54,875 nucleotides of DNA. It comes from Acidimicrobiaceae bacterium. Its GTDB lineage: Bacteria > Actinomycetota > Acidimicrobiia > Acidimicrobiales > RAAP-2. The translations under genes and the position numbers were made by a program. Where the stretch lies: assembly GCA_027306525.1 (NCBI GenBank), contig DAHUZM010000105.1, positions 1 through 54,875 of the forward strand. Reading direction: 5' to 3'. The notes under the pieces were generated by a model that saw only the letters and a list, made by a program, of their open reading frames with translations, was not told the origin of the DNA and searched no databases. Positions 36,990 to 49,781 of the stretch are shown one piece after another; position 1 is the stretch's first letter; every line of letters begins with the position of its first letter.

Positions 36990-37994
36990 ATGCGGCTCCT
37001 CGTGACCGGTGGGGCTGGTTTCATCGGCTCCAACTTCGTCCGGCACTGGGTGCACGAGCATCCCGACGACGGCGTGGTGGTACTCGACGCCCTGACCTAC
37101 GCGGGCAACAGGGCGAACCTCTCGGGGCTCGGGGTCGAGCTCGTGCACGCGGACATCGCCGACGGCGCTGCGGTGGGGCGGGCGCTCGAGGACCACGGGA
37201 TCGACACGGTGGTGCACTTCGCCGCCGAGTCCCACAACAGCCGGGGCGCACTCGACCCCGGCATCTTCTTCCGTACCAACGTGGTGGGCACCCAGGTCCT
37301 CCTCGAGGCGGCACGCCGCAACGGCGTGGCGCGCTTCCACCACATCTCGACCTGCGAGGTGTACGGGGAGCTCGCGCTCGATGCGCGGCACGCCTTCAGC
37401 GAGGAGAGCCCGTATCGCCCGCGCACGCCCTACAGCGCGTCGAAGGCCGGAGCCGACCACGCGGTGCGCGCGTACGCCGCGACCTTCGGGCTCCCCGTCA
37501 CCATCACCAACTGCGCCAACAACTACGGCCCGTACCAGTTCCCCGAGAAGCTCGTCGCGCTGTGTGCGACAAGGGCGCTCGACGACCGGTCGCTGCCGCT
37601 CTACGCATCGCTCGCCAACAAGCGTGAGTGGCTGCACGTGGCCGACCACTGCCGGGCGATCGAGGCGGTCCTCGAGCGCGGTCGGGTAGGCGAGACCTAT
37701 CTCGTCGGCAGCGGGGTGGAGGCAAGCATCGAGGAGATCGCAGACCTCGTCCTCGAGGCGGCGGGCAAGCCGCAATCGCTGAAGAAGATCGTCCCGGACC
37801 GACCCGGCCACGACACGAGGTACCTGCTCGACTCGTCCAAGCTGTGTGGCGAGCTCGGCTGGTCGCCGACGATCGAGCTCGGGGAGGGCATCGCGGCGAC
37901 CGTCGACTGGTACGCCCGGCACCGCTCCTGGTGGGAGCCGCTGCTCGCGGGCGCATCGGTGGACGAGCACGCGTGGGCGAGTGCGGGTCGCTGA
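36990..37994 (+). CDS. rfbB: dTDP-glucose 4,6-dehydratase family protein
   Basis: MRLLVTGGAGFIGSNFVRHW, HHISTCEVYGEL, YSASKAGADHAVRAY, NNYGPYQFPEKL. Confidence 0.88.
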   Translation: MRLLVTGGAGFIGSNFVRHWVHEHPDDGVVVLDALTYAGNRANLSGLGVELVHADIADGAAVGRALEDHGIDTVVHFAAESHNSRGALDPGIFFRTNVVGTQVLLEAARRNGVARFHHISTCEVYGELALDARHAFSEESPYRPRTPYSASKAGADHAVRAYAATFGLPVTITNCANNYGPYQFPEKLVALCATRALDDRSLPLYASLANKREWLHVADHCRAIEAVLERGRVGETYLVGSGVEASIEEIADLVLEAAGKPQSLKKIVPDRPGHDTRYLLDSSKLCGELGWSPTIELGEGIAATVDWYARHRSWWEPLLAGASVDEHAWASAGR

Positions 37995-38015
37995 GCGTCT
38001 CGTCCCGCCGTCTCC

Positions 38016-38864
38016 ATGCGTGTCCTCGTCACGGGAGCCGCCGGCCAGCTCGGTCGGGCGGTCGCCGATCGGTTCGAAGCGGCCGGTGACGACGTCGTGC
38101 GCGCGACGCACTCCTCGATGCCAGTTGAGGACCGCCGGGTGGTCGACGCCACGCTCGACGCGGTGCACCCCGACGTGGTCGTCCACTGCGCCGCGATGAC
38201 CAATGTCGACCGTTGCGAGGAGGAGCCCGACGCCGCCGAGGCGACGAACGCGCTCGGCACCGAGCACGTCGCGGACGCCGCGGCGCGTGTCGGCGCCCAC
38301 CTCCTCTATGTGTCGACCGACTACGTCTTCGATGGGACGGCCGCGTCGCCCTACCGGGTGTCGGACGAATGCAATCCCATCTCGGTCTACGGGGCGACGA
38401 AGCTCGCGGGGGAGCGAGCCTGCCCGACCGGGGCGACGATCGTGCGCACGGCATGGGTCGCCGGTGCCCATGCGCCGAACTTCGTGACGACGGTGCTCGA
38501 ACTGGCCGAGCGTGACGGGGAGCTGCGCTTCGTCGACGACCAGCGCTCGACCCCGACCTTCTGCGCCGATCTCGCTCCGGCGTTGGTGCGCTTGGCCACC
38601 GACCGCCGCGTCGGCTGTTTCCATGTCACCAACGGCGGGCAGGCGAGCCGCTACGAGCTCGCCCGCGAGACCGTCGCGCTCGCAGGCGGCGACCCCCGAC
38701 GAGTCGTGCCGATCGCGACGGCCGATCTCTTTCCCCCGCGACTGGCTCGGCGGCCCGCCTATTCGGTGCTCGACAATTCGGCCTTCGTGGCGGCGGGATA
38801 TGACCCGCTCCCCGCATGGCGCGACGGGTTGGCCCGCCTCGTCTCCCAGCTGAGAGTGGCATGA
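38016..38864 (+). CDS. rfbD: dTDP-4-dehydrorhamnose reductase family protein
   Basis: MRVLVTGAAGQLGRAVADRFEAAG, YVSTDYVFDGTAASPYRVSDECNPISVYGATKLAGE. Confidence 0.9.
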   Translation: MRVLVTGAAGQLGRAVADRFEAAGDDVVRATHSSMPVEDRRVVDATLDAVHPDVVVHCAAMTNVDRCEEEPDAAEATNALGTEHVADAAARVGAHLLYVSTDYVFDGTAASPYRVSDECNPISVYGATKLAGERACPTGATIVRTAWVAGAHAPNFVTTVLELAERDGELRFVDDQRSTPTFCADLAPALVRLATDRRVGCFHVTNGGQASRYELARETVALAGGDPRRVVPIATADLFPPRLARRPAYSVLDNSAFVAAGYDPLPAWRDGLARLVSQLRVA

Positions 38865-39778
38865 CCACGACAAGGGCGCGCAGCGCCGCGGTCGTGGTCG
38901 ACTACGACGCCGGTGCGTACCTCGCCGAGTGCGTGCGCTCGCTCGGCACCGAGGGCGTCGCCCAGCTCGTAGTCGTCGAGAACGGCGATGCGGCGGCCGC
39001 TCGTGTCGCCCTCGATCGCGGTGGGCTGCGCGAGACGCCGCTCCTCGTGACGGGCCGCAATCTCGGGTACGGGGCCGGGGTCAACCGGGGCCTCGCTGCG
39101 ATCGAGCGGGGGGAGTACGTGCTCGTCTGCAACCCGGACCTCGTCGTGCACGCCGGTGCGCTGCGCCCGCTCGAGGCCGCCCTGGACGACCACCCGGCCT
39201 GGGCCATCGTGGGGCCGCGGATCATGACGCCCGAGGGCGAGGCATATCCCTCGGCCCGCCTGTTCCCGACCCCGTGGGTCGCGGCCGGCCACGCCTTGCT
39301 CGGGGTGCTGTTCCCGGGCAACGGTTTCACCCGCCGCTACCGCACCCCGGATCTTCAGGACAAGGCGACCGAGGTCGACTGGGTCTCGGGCGCATGCTTC
39401 CTCGCGCGCCGTCGTGCGCTCGAAGAGATCGGGGGGTTCGACGAGAGCTATTTCATGTTCGCGGAGGACATGGATCTGTGCTGGCGGGCTGGGGCCGCCG
39501 GTTGGAGGGTCGGATTCGAGCCCGCCGGCGCGGTGACGCACCACCACGGGATCTCCCGGCGACGCCACCCCTACCGCATGGCGCTCGAGCATCACCGCGG
39601 TGCGCTGCGCTTTGCCTCACGCTCGACGTCGGGGCTGAGGCGCCTCCTGCTGCCGCTTGCCGCGCTCGGTCTCGGCGCTCGCCTGGCCGCGGTGTGGGCG
39701 TCGATGGCGCTCGGCGAGCTGCGCTCGAGGTTCGGCCGCACGCGACCCATTCGCGAAGCGGATCGATCGCCTTTCTAG
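38861..39778 (+). CDS. Family 2 glycosyltransferase (rhamnosyltransferase-like)
   Basis: AAVVVDYDAGAYLAECVRSL, GRNLGYGAGVNRGLAAIERGEYVLVCNPDLVV, WVSGACFLARRRALEEIGGFDESYFMFAEDMDLCWRA. Confidence 0.92.
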   Translation: MTTTRARSAAVVVDYDAGAYLAECVRSLGTEGVAQLVVVENGDAAAARVALDRGGLRETPLLVTGRNLGYGAGVNRGLAAIERGEYVLVCNPDLVVHAGALRPLEAALDDHPAWAIVGPRIMTPEGEAYPSARLFPTPWVAAGHALLGVLFPGNGFTRRYRTPDLQDKATEVDWVSGACFLARRRALEEIGGFDESYFMFAEDMDLCWRAGAAGWRVGFEPAGAVTHHHGISRRRHPYRMALEHHRGALRFASRSTSGLRRLLLPLAALGLGARLAAVWASMALGELRSRFGRTRPIREADRSPF

Positions 39779-39804
39779 ACTGACCCCTCGCAAAAGAGGA
39801 GGTC

Positions 39805-41112
39805 ATGAGCGTGCGGGTTGGCAACCCCCCGGAGCTGGCGAAGGCGCGAGCACTGCCCTTGCACGCACCGCTGCGCGCGGACGTGCCGGTGCCGAGCGCC
39901 GAGCCGGCTCCCCCCTTGCTCGGCGCACCGGTGCCCCGTCCCGAGCAGGGGCACCCGGCCGTGGCCTTCGTGGACGACGGGGCGCTCACGCCGTTCGTCC
40001 AGCTCGCGGTCGCGCTGCGACGCGCCGGATATCGCACCGTGCGCGTGACCACGGCTCGCCGCTCCATCGGCTCCGCGTTCACGCGGCGCTTCGCCTTCGA
40101 CCGCCTGTGCCACGTGGACGCGTCGGAGATCGAGGCGCTCGACCTGCTGCTCGCCGATGAGGCGCTCGTCGACGTCCACTGCGTGGAAGGGCTCGCCCCC
40201 AGCGCATACCGTGCCCTCGACCGGCTGCCCGGCGCGCCCCGGGCAGGTTGGCGGAACCGAGGGGACCTCGTCGACAAGGCGAACATGGTCCGTCTGTTGC
40301 GCTCGGCTGGGATCGCCCACCCCGACACGCTCCCGGGGACCGCCGACCCCGCCGAAGCGGCGCGCACGCTTGGCCTCCCGGTCGTCGTGAAACCGAGGGT
40401 CGGTGCCTTTGGACGGGGGGTCTTCATGGCGAGAAGCGTCGAGGAGCTCGAGCACCAGCTCGCCTCGGTCCCTCGGCAGGACACGCAGCTCGAGGCCTAT
40501 GTCGAGGGGGTGCCGGTCAACTACTGCGCGGTGGTCGGCGCCGGCGCCGAACGGGATATGACCTATCGGACGCTTCGGCGGGGCGGCGGCCCGTGCTCTC
40601 CTTCGAGCGCGATCGAGTGCTACCGCGACGACGCCCTGTCCGAGATCGGCCGGCGCCTGGCCGCGGTGCTCCCGTGTGAGGGCTTCGTGAACGTCGATGC
40701 GATCAAAGACGCACGCGGCCGGTACTTCGTCCACGACGTCAACCTGCGCGTGTGGGGGGCGCTGTTCGCCGCCTGGAGCGCGGGCTACGACCTGACCGGC
40801 GCCTATCTGCGCTGGCTGTCCGATCAGGTCCGCCGCGGCGTCGGCGACCGCTCCCGCGTCGCTTTCGTCTTCCCAGACAGCGCCACCGCGGCGATCCTGG
40901 CGAACCGGCGCCGGCCCGACCTGCGCACGGTGTGCCGGCAGCTGCGTGCCTATCGCCAGCTGCTCGGTCTCGGCTACGCCGTTCGGGAGCTGGCCGGCCT
41001 GGTGCGGGGGTTCGTCCTCGGTCCCCGGGCGCCCCGCTCCCAGGCACGAGGGGCGTCGACTTCACCCCCGCCACCCGAGCGTTCGGGGGCCCTTGGCACG
41101 GGACCTGCCTAG
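39805..41112 (+). CDS. ATP-grasp domain protein
   Basis: RGDLVDKANMVRLLRSAGIAHPDTLPGTADPAEAARTLGLPVVVKPRVGAFGRGVFMA... ATP-grasp fold signature. Confidence 0.82.
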   Translation: MSVRVGNPPELAKARALPLHAPLRADVPVPSAEPAPPLLGAPVPRPEQGHPAVAFVDDGALTPFVQLAVALRRAGYRTVRVTTARRSIGSAFTRRFAFDRLCHVDASEIEALDLLLADEALVDVHCVEGLAPSAYRALDRLPGAPRAGWRNRGDLVDKANMVRLLRSAGIAHPDTLPGTADPAEAARTLGLPVVVKPRVGAFGRGVFMARSVEELEHQLASVPRQDTQLEAYVEGVPVNYCAVVGAGAERDMTYRTLRRGGGPCSPSSAIECYRDDALSEIGRRLAAVLPCEGFVNVDAIKDARGRYFVHDVNLRVWGALFAAWSAGYDLTGAYLRWLSDQVRRGVGDRSRVAFVFPDSATAAILANRRRPDLRTVCRQLRAYRQLLGLGYAVRELAGLVRGFVLGPRAPRSQARGASTSPPPPERSGALGTGPA

Positions 41113-41441
41113 GATTGGCCCCGGGCTGCGTGCGGGTCTGTGGTTGCAAGTCGATGCCAGTCGCAGGCGAAACGACCCACGTAAGGCAACTCGTGGTTGC
41201 TGAGCATGGTGCGATTTAGATGTAAGCCCTGCCCGCCCCTCCCGAGACTCGGGTCGTGGCGGAGACGGGGGGATGCGGACCAGTTCCGGGGTCGAAGGGT
41301 CGAGCACCGCCGACCCCGGGCCCGTCAACCCCGCAGCAGGCGAGTGTGGGGCCAAAGACCAGGTCAGCCGCACGCAGCCCGGCTCCCATGCCCTGGAGTG
41401 GGACCTTTCCTGCGAGAAGAGACCGGTAGGATCGCCGAGAA

Positions 41442-44205
<2,764 letters not shown>

Positions 44206-44219
<14 letters not shown>

Positions 44220-45354
44220 GGCCACCGGGCCCGAGCACCGAGACTTCGCGACCGAGCTCGAGAACCTGAGCGAACGGATCGACGAGGCACGCGGGTACTT
44301 GGACATCGAGTCGCTCGCGACGCGGCGCCAGGAGCTCGAGGCCGAGTCGGCACGCCCGGACCTGTGGGAGGACCCCGATCGGGGCCGGGCCGTCGCGACC
44401 GAGCTCGGCCGGGTCGCCGACGACCTCGACCGATTCGCCGAGCTCACGAGCGGGCTCGAGGACGCCCGGGTCCTCCATGAGCTCGTGGCCGAGGCCGAGG
44501 CCACGGATGCGGCGGACGAGGGCCTGGCCAAGGAGCTCGGTGACACCCTCGACATGCTCGGGCATCGGCTCGCGCAGCTCGAGCTGCGGTCGTTGCTCTC
44601 GGGGGACTACGACGAGCGCGACGCGGTGGCCGAGGTTCACGCGGGAGCCGGGGGCACCGACGCGCAGGACTGGACCGAGATGCTGCTGCGCATGTACACG
44701 CGCTGGGCAGAACGGCGAGGATTCTCCATCGAGATCGACGAGGTCACCGAGGGCAAGGAGGCGGGCCTCTTGTCGGCGACGTTCATCGTCCGGGGCCGGT
44801 TCGCGTTCGGCCTGCTCTCGGCCGAACGCGGGGTGCATCGCCTCGTGCGCATCTCGCCCTTCGACTCCCAGAGCCGGCGACAGACCAGCTTCGCGTCGCT
44901 CGACGTCATCCCGTTCTTGGAAGACCTCTCCGACGAGGTCGACATCGACGAGAAGGATCTGCGGATCGACACCTACCGCTCCTCGGGGGCGGGTGGCCAG
45001 CACGTCAACAAGACCGACTCGGCGGTCCGGATCACCCATCTCCCGACCGGGATCGTGGTGGCCTGCCAGAACGAGCGCAGCCAGCACCAGAACAAGGCGC
45101 GCGCCATGCAGATCCTGGCGGCCAAGCTCGCACAGCGGAACCGGGAGGAACGTCGGGCCGAGATCGACGCGATCGGTGGCGAGCGCACCGAGACCGCGTG
45201 GGGGAACCAGATCCGCTCCTACACGCTGGCGCCGTTCCAGCTGGTGAAGGACGTCAGGACCAGGTTCGAGACCGGAAACGTCGACGCCGTGCTCGACGGC
45301 GACCTCGACGCCTTCATCGAGGCCGAGCTTCGCCGACGTCGGGCACTCGGCTGA
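44206..45354 (+). CDS. prfB: Peptide chain release factor 2
   Basis: RISPFDSQSRRQTSFASL (SPF), SSGAGGQHVNKTDSAVRITHLPTGIVVACQNERSQHQNK (GGQ). Confidence 0.96.
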
Positions 45355-45660
45355 GCCCTCGGGGCGACTGCCCGAGGCAGACGTCGCCACCTGCGACTGA
45401 TCGCGCCATCGTGCGCTGGCAGTGTGACGGTTCCCCGTATTTGATGACGAATCGTCACCCCGTGCTGCCGCGGAACCCCAGGCCAGCCCGGGTGGAGGCC
45501 GAACGCGTTGGTGTCGCGAAGCGTCCCGTGGCGCGGTTTGCATCACGGAGGCGGATCGCACTCGATAGGCTTGCGCCGGTCCGATGCTTCTTCGAACGTC
45601 CACCGTGCGCGGTGATCACCACCGGCGAGAGACGTTCAGCGGTGTGACGGACGAGGCAGC

Positions 45661-46392
45661 ATGATCCGTTTCGACAACGTCACCAAGGTCTACAAGAACG
45701 GCACCGTCGCGGTGCGCAGCGTCTCGCTCGACATCCAGAAGGGCGAGTTCGTCTTCCTCGTGGGCCCGTCGGGATCCGGCAAGACGACCTGCATCCGCAT
45801 GCTCTTGCGCGAGGAGCTCCCCGACCGTGGCCGCATCTGGGTCGCTGGACGCGAGATCATCCACATGCCCAAGTGGCGGGTCCCCTATCTCCGGCGCAAT
45901 GTGGGCTGCGTGTTCCAGGACTTCCGCCTGCTGCCGAACAAGACGGTGTTCCAGAACGTGGCGTTCGCCCTCGAGGTCATCGGCCGCCCGAAGAGCGTGG
46001 TCGAGACCCAGGTGCCGCAGGTCCTCGAGCTCGTCGGCCTGTCCAAGAAGCGCGACAACCTCCCCCACGAGCTCTCCGGTGGCGAGCAACAGCGGGTCGC
46101 TGTGGCGCGCGCGTTCGTCAACCGCCCGCTCATCTTGTTGGCCGATGAGCCGACCGGGAACCTCGACCCGGGGACGAGCCAGGGCATCATGCGTCTCTTG
46201 GACCGCATCAACCGCACCGGCACCACGGTGGTCGTGGCCACCCACGACGCAGCGCTCGTCGACTGGATGCGACGCCGAGTGGTCGAGCTCGACCAGGGGA
46301 CGATCGTGCGCGACCAGGCGCGCGGCGTCTACGGCATCGACGCGACGACCGGATCGGTTCCGAGGACCGAGGTCGGGGCCCGCCGCAGCTGA
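45661..46392 (+). CDS. ftsE: Cell division ATP-binding protein FtsE
   Basis: [85 protein letters not shown]. Confidence 0.95.
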   Translation: MIRFDNVTKVYKNGTVAVRSVSLDIQKGEFVFLVGPSGSGKTTCIRMLLREELPDRGRIWVAGREIIHMPKWRVPYLRRNVGCVFQDFRLLPNKTVFQNVAFALEVIGRPKSVVETQVPQVLELVGLSKKRDNLPHELSGGEQQRVAVARAFVNRPLILLADEPTGNLDPGTSQGIMRLLDRINRTGTTVVVATHDAALVDWMRRRVVELDQGTIVRDQARGVYGIDATTGSVPRTEVGARRS

Positions 46393-46393
46393 C

Positions 46394-47278
46394 ATGCCGC
46401 TGTCCGCCGACTACATCGCGCGCGAGACCGCCACCAACCTTTGGCGGAACCGCCTCATGACGATCGCCGCCGTGCTCACCGTCGCGGTCTCGCTCGCCCT
46501 CGTCGGAGCGGCGCTCTTGTTGAAGCAGGGCGCCTCCAACGCCGAGAACTACTGGCAGCGAGGGACCCAGGTCACGGTGTGGATGAAGGCCTCCGCGAAC
46601 GGCTCGGAGAGCCATGCCGTCGGGAGCGAGCTCAAGCAGCTGCCCTATGTCCACGCCTGCAGCTATCACAGCCAGCTCGCCGACTACCACGAGGCCAAGA
46701 CGCTGCTCTCGCCGGGTGAGTTCCAGGCCCTGACGGTCCAGACCACGCCGGCCTCGTACCGCTGCACGCCGAACCAGCCGCAGTACGCGCAGGCGGTGTA
46801 CAACCGCTTCAACGGTCAGCCGGGTGTCCTCAAGGTGTCTGCGCCCTTCTCGCAGATCCACACGATGGAGGAGACGATCACCGTCCTCCAGTGGGTCTTC
46901 TTGTCGGTGGCGCTCGTGCTCCTGCTCTCAGCGGGCGTGCTCATCTTGAACACCATCAGGATGGCGATCTTCGCCCGCCGCCGGGAGGTGTCGGTGATGA
47001 AGCTGGTCGGGGCGACCAACTGGTTCATCCGGCTGCCCTTCATGTCCGAGGGGCTGGTCCAGGGCCTGATCGGCTCGGTCGTTGCCGCGGCGGTCGTCTT
47101 CGGCCTCCACGCGCTGTTGAACAGCTTCGCCAACCCGAACAATCCGGGCACCGTCTTGTACCAGATGCGCCTGTCGGGATGGGAGCTGTTCGGCACCGAC
47201 TTCGTGGTGGTTCTCATCGGCGCCTTGATCGGCTCGGTGGGCTCAGCGATCGCCATCCGCCGCTTTCTCGACGTCTAG
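46394..47278 (+). CDS. ftsX: Cell division permease-like protein FtsX
   Basis: MPLSADYIARETATNLWRNRLMTIAAVLTVAVSLALVGAALLL..., ILNTIRMAIFARRREVSVMKLVGATNWFIRLPFMSEG. Confidence 0.94.
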   Translation: MPLSADYIARETATNLWRNRLMTIAAVLTVAVSLALVGAALLLKQGASNAENYWQRGTQVTVWMKASANGSESHAVGSELKQLPYVHACSYHSQLADYHEAKTLLSPGEFQALTVQTTPASYRCTPNQPQYAQAVYNRFNGQPGVLKVSAPFSQIHTMEETITVLQWVFLSVALVLLLSAGVLILNTIRMAIFARRREVSVMKLVGATNWFIRLPFMSEGLVQGLIGSVVAAAVVFGLHALLNSFANPNNPGTVLYQMRLSGWELFGTDFVVVLIGALIGSVGSAIAIRRFLDV

Positions 47279-47474
47279 ATCGCCACTCTTCGCGGTCACC
47301 GGCGAGCTGGCCTGCGGCGTTCGACCATCCACGAACGAACCACGCTCAGGCCGTAGCGTTTCACCGACGCTGAATACGGGGTACGCGAGGCACCGCGGTC
47401 AGACCCGTGTGTGTCGTGTGCTTCGGTCACGTCGAGCCCGCTCGTCGGTGCGGGCGTAGAAAGCGAGGAACCTG

Positions 47475-49682
47475 GTGAAAACACTGTTGTCGAGCGCTCG
47501 CCGGTGGTTGGCGGTTTGGGCCGCCTTGCTACTCGGAGTCGGGGGCGCTGCAGCCTTGGGGGTTGGCCCGGCAAGCGCTCTCACTAATGGCGCGGGCAAT
47601 TTTGCAATTGCCTCGCCGTCGACTGCGCCGACGATCCTGACCGGGACGAACAACCAGTCGGCCTCGAACATCACCTTCGACGTCGTGAACGACTGGGGGA
47701 CCAGCACCAACACGGTGACCCTTACGGTGTCCCCGAACGGCCAAGCCTCGAACAACTGCACGACCGGCAACGACGTGGTGTTTGCCGGAACCCCCACGGC
47801 CAAGGCCGGGACGGGGTCCGGGAACGAGGCCGCCCCGACGGTGTCGGTCGGCGTGAGCCAGAACTCGGCCGACACGGCTTGCGGCTCCAACAATGACGTC
47901 TTGACCCTCACCTTCACCCCGGCGCCCGCCTCCGGGACGGCTACCGACACCTTCCCGGTCACCGTCTCTGGCATCGCCTACAACGTGGGCTCTGCGGCGA
48001 GCGTCGGCGCGGTCACGCTCAACTACGAGACGACCATCCCGACCGCAGTCTCCTCGCCGACCCCGACGGGGACCTCCAACGCGACGGTGGCGACCAAGGC
48101 CAACGCCGGGGCGACGGGGAACAACCCCCAGACCTACGTCACCGTCGGCGGCACCGGAGTCGTGAGCGACATCGTCGTCACCGAGGCCGCCAAGGCGCAG
48201 GTGGGGGCCGAGCTGTGCATCACACCGATCTCGGGCGTGACCACGTTCAGCTTCAGCGGCACCGCTCCGACCGTGACCGTGACCCCGTCGGGGACCGGCA
48301 TCACGAGCGCGACGGCGTCGATCGTCGGCGGCGTCATCGAGATCGCGGTGGCAGGTGGTCCGTCCACCGCACCGGCCACGTTCACGGTCCACGGCGCGTC
48401 GGTGACCAACGGGACCACCAGCGGGCTCGCACAGGCATCGGTGAGCACCGGGGCCTCGTGTCCGGGATCGAGCGTGATCCAGTCCTCGGTTCCGATCTTC
48501 AACTCCGCTCCGACGCTCAACAGCGCGATCGCCGGCATCGACATCGACGCCACCGCGATCAACGAGCTCGAGACGACCTATCCGGTGAGCGGCGGCTGCC
48601 TGCCGTCGGCTGCGAAGAACTCGGTGATCCTCGCCACCGACCAGAACTTCCCCGACGCGCTGGCCGCGAGCTACCTCGCCGGCTACCTGCACACGGGCAT
48701 CTTGTTGACGCCGACGGCGAACCTCTCCTCTGAGACCCAGGCGGCGCTGCAGGCCGAGGGCATCACCAACGTCTACGTGGTCGGTGGACCGTTGGCGGTC
48801 AGCCAGAACACCATCAGCCAGATCCAGGCGACGCCTGCCTACACCTGCGGCGGGCCGGGTGTCGGCACCAAGACGGGCGGCAACATCCAGGTGACCGGAC
48901 CGATCTACGGCCAGACCCAGTACGACACGGCCGAGCAGATCGCGGCGACCCCGCCGGTGTCCTACGTGGCCTCGCTCGACCTGGCCGGTGCCTACGCGGG
49001 TCAGTACAACGACACCACGGGGAACCAGTCCTCGACGCCCACCGCCGCCGGCGCACTCTCGACGGCGATCATCGCCTCGGGCGCGAACTTCCCCGACGCC
49101 TCGGCGGCGAGCGTGATGGCGTACCACGACCACATCCCGCTGCTCTTGACCGACCCGAGCTCGCTGTCGACGCAGGCTTCGGCTGGCCTGTCGGCACTCG
49201 GGATCAAGCAGGTGATCGTGCTCGGCGGCCCGCTCGCGGTCTCGAATGCCGACGTGACGGCGATCCAGGGAATGGGGATCTCCGTGATCCGGATCGCGGG
49301 CCAGGACCCGACCGACACCGCCCAGATGCTGGCGTCCTTCGAGCTCAACCAGCAGGGCACGACCTACTCGGGCCTCGGCTGGGGAACGTCGTGGGGAGGC
49401 ACCGTCATGGTGGCTCGGGGTGACTTCTACTCCGATGCCCTCGCCGGGAGCGTGCTCGATGCAGTCAACACCCAGCCCCTGGTGCTGACCGCCAATCCCT
49501 CGACGGTCGGCACCTACCTGGCGGCGTTCCTCGGTTCGGGTGGGAGCACCGCCGGGATCGACAACCTCAACAACGTCGTGGGATCCAGCGGCAACATCAA
49601 GGCGATCCAGCCTCTCGGGGGCCCGCTGGCGCTCAACGCGACGACGCTGTCGGCGATGGTGACCGACGTCGCCAACGGCTAG
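47475..49682 (+). CDS. Secreted cell wall-binding repeat 2 (CWB2) surface protein
   Basis: N-terminal signal peptide; three CWB2-like repeats (ATDQNFPDALAASYLAG...VYVVGGPLAV; ASGANFPDASAASVMA...VIVLGGPLAV; ARGDFYSDALAGSVL...QPLGGPLAL). Confidence 0.88.
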   Translation: MKTLLSSARRWLAVWAALLLGVGGAAALGVGPASALTNGAGNFAIASPSTAPTILTGTNNQSASNITFDVVNDWGTSTNTVTLTVSPNGQASNNCTTGNDVVFAGTPTAKAGTGSGNEAAPTVSVGVSQNSADTACGSNNDVLTLTFTPAPASGTATDTFPVTVSGIAYNVGSAASVGAVTLNYETTIPTAVSSPTPTGTSNATVATKANAGATGNNPQTYVTVGGTGVVSDIVVTEAAKAQVGAELCITPISGVTTFSFSGTAPTVTVTPSGTGITSATASIVGGVIEIAVAGGPSTAPATFTVHGASVTNGTTSGLAQASVSTGASCPGSSVIQSSVPIFNSAPTLNSAIAGIDIDATAINELETTYPVSGGCLPSAAKNSVILATDQNFPDALAASYLAGYLHTGILLTPTANLSSETQAALQAEGITNVYVVGGPLAVSQNTISQIQATPAYTCGGPGVGTKTGGNIQVTGPIYGQTQYDTAEQIAATPPVSYVASLDLAGAYAGQYNDTTGNQSSTPTAAGALSTAIIASGANFPDASAASVMAYHDHIPLLLTDPSSLSTQASAGLSALGIKQVIVLGGPLAVSNADVTAIQGMGISVIRIAGQDPTDTAQMLASFELNQQGTTYSGLGWGTSWGGTVMVARGDFYSDALAGSVLDAVNTQPLVLTANPSTVGTYLAAFLGSGGSTAGIDNLNNVVGSSGNIKAIQPLGGPLALNATTLSAMVTDVANG

Positions 49683-49698
49683 CGCGAAGCACACCGAA

Positions 49699-49738
49699 GA
49701 CATGAAGAAGGGCCCCTTCGGGGGCCCTTCTTCATGTC
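49699..49738. terminator. Perfect 18-bp stem with TTCG tetraloop between convergent genes
   Basis: GACATGAAGAAGGGCCCC-TTCG-GGGGCCCTTCTTCATGTC. Confidence 0.88.
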
Positions 49739-49781
49739 CATGGGTCGATTCGTTCAGGGCCCCGCCCCGATGGCGCCGGCC

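Noticed and set aside
41113-41441. Possible structured RNA or tRNA upstream of secA (repeated GTGGTTGC, local G-rich segments)
   Set aside because: No cloverleaf, T-loop consensus or convincing covarying stem found by eye.
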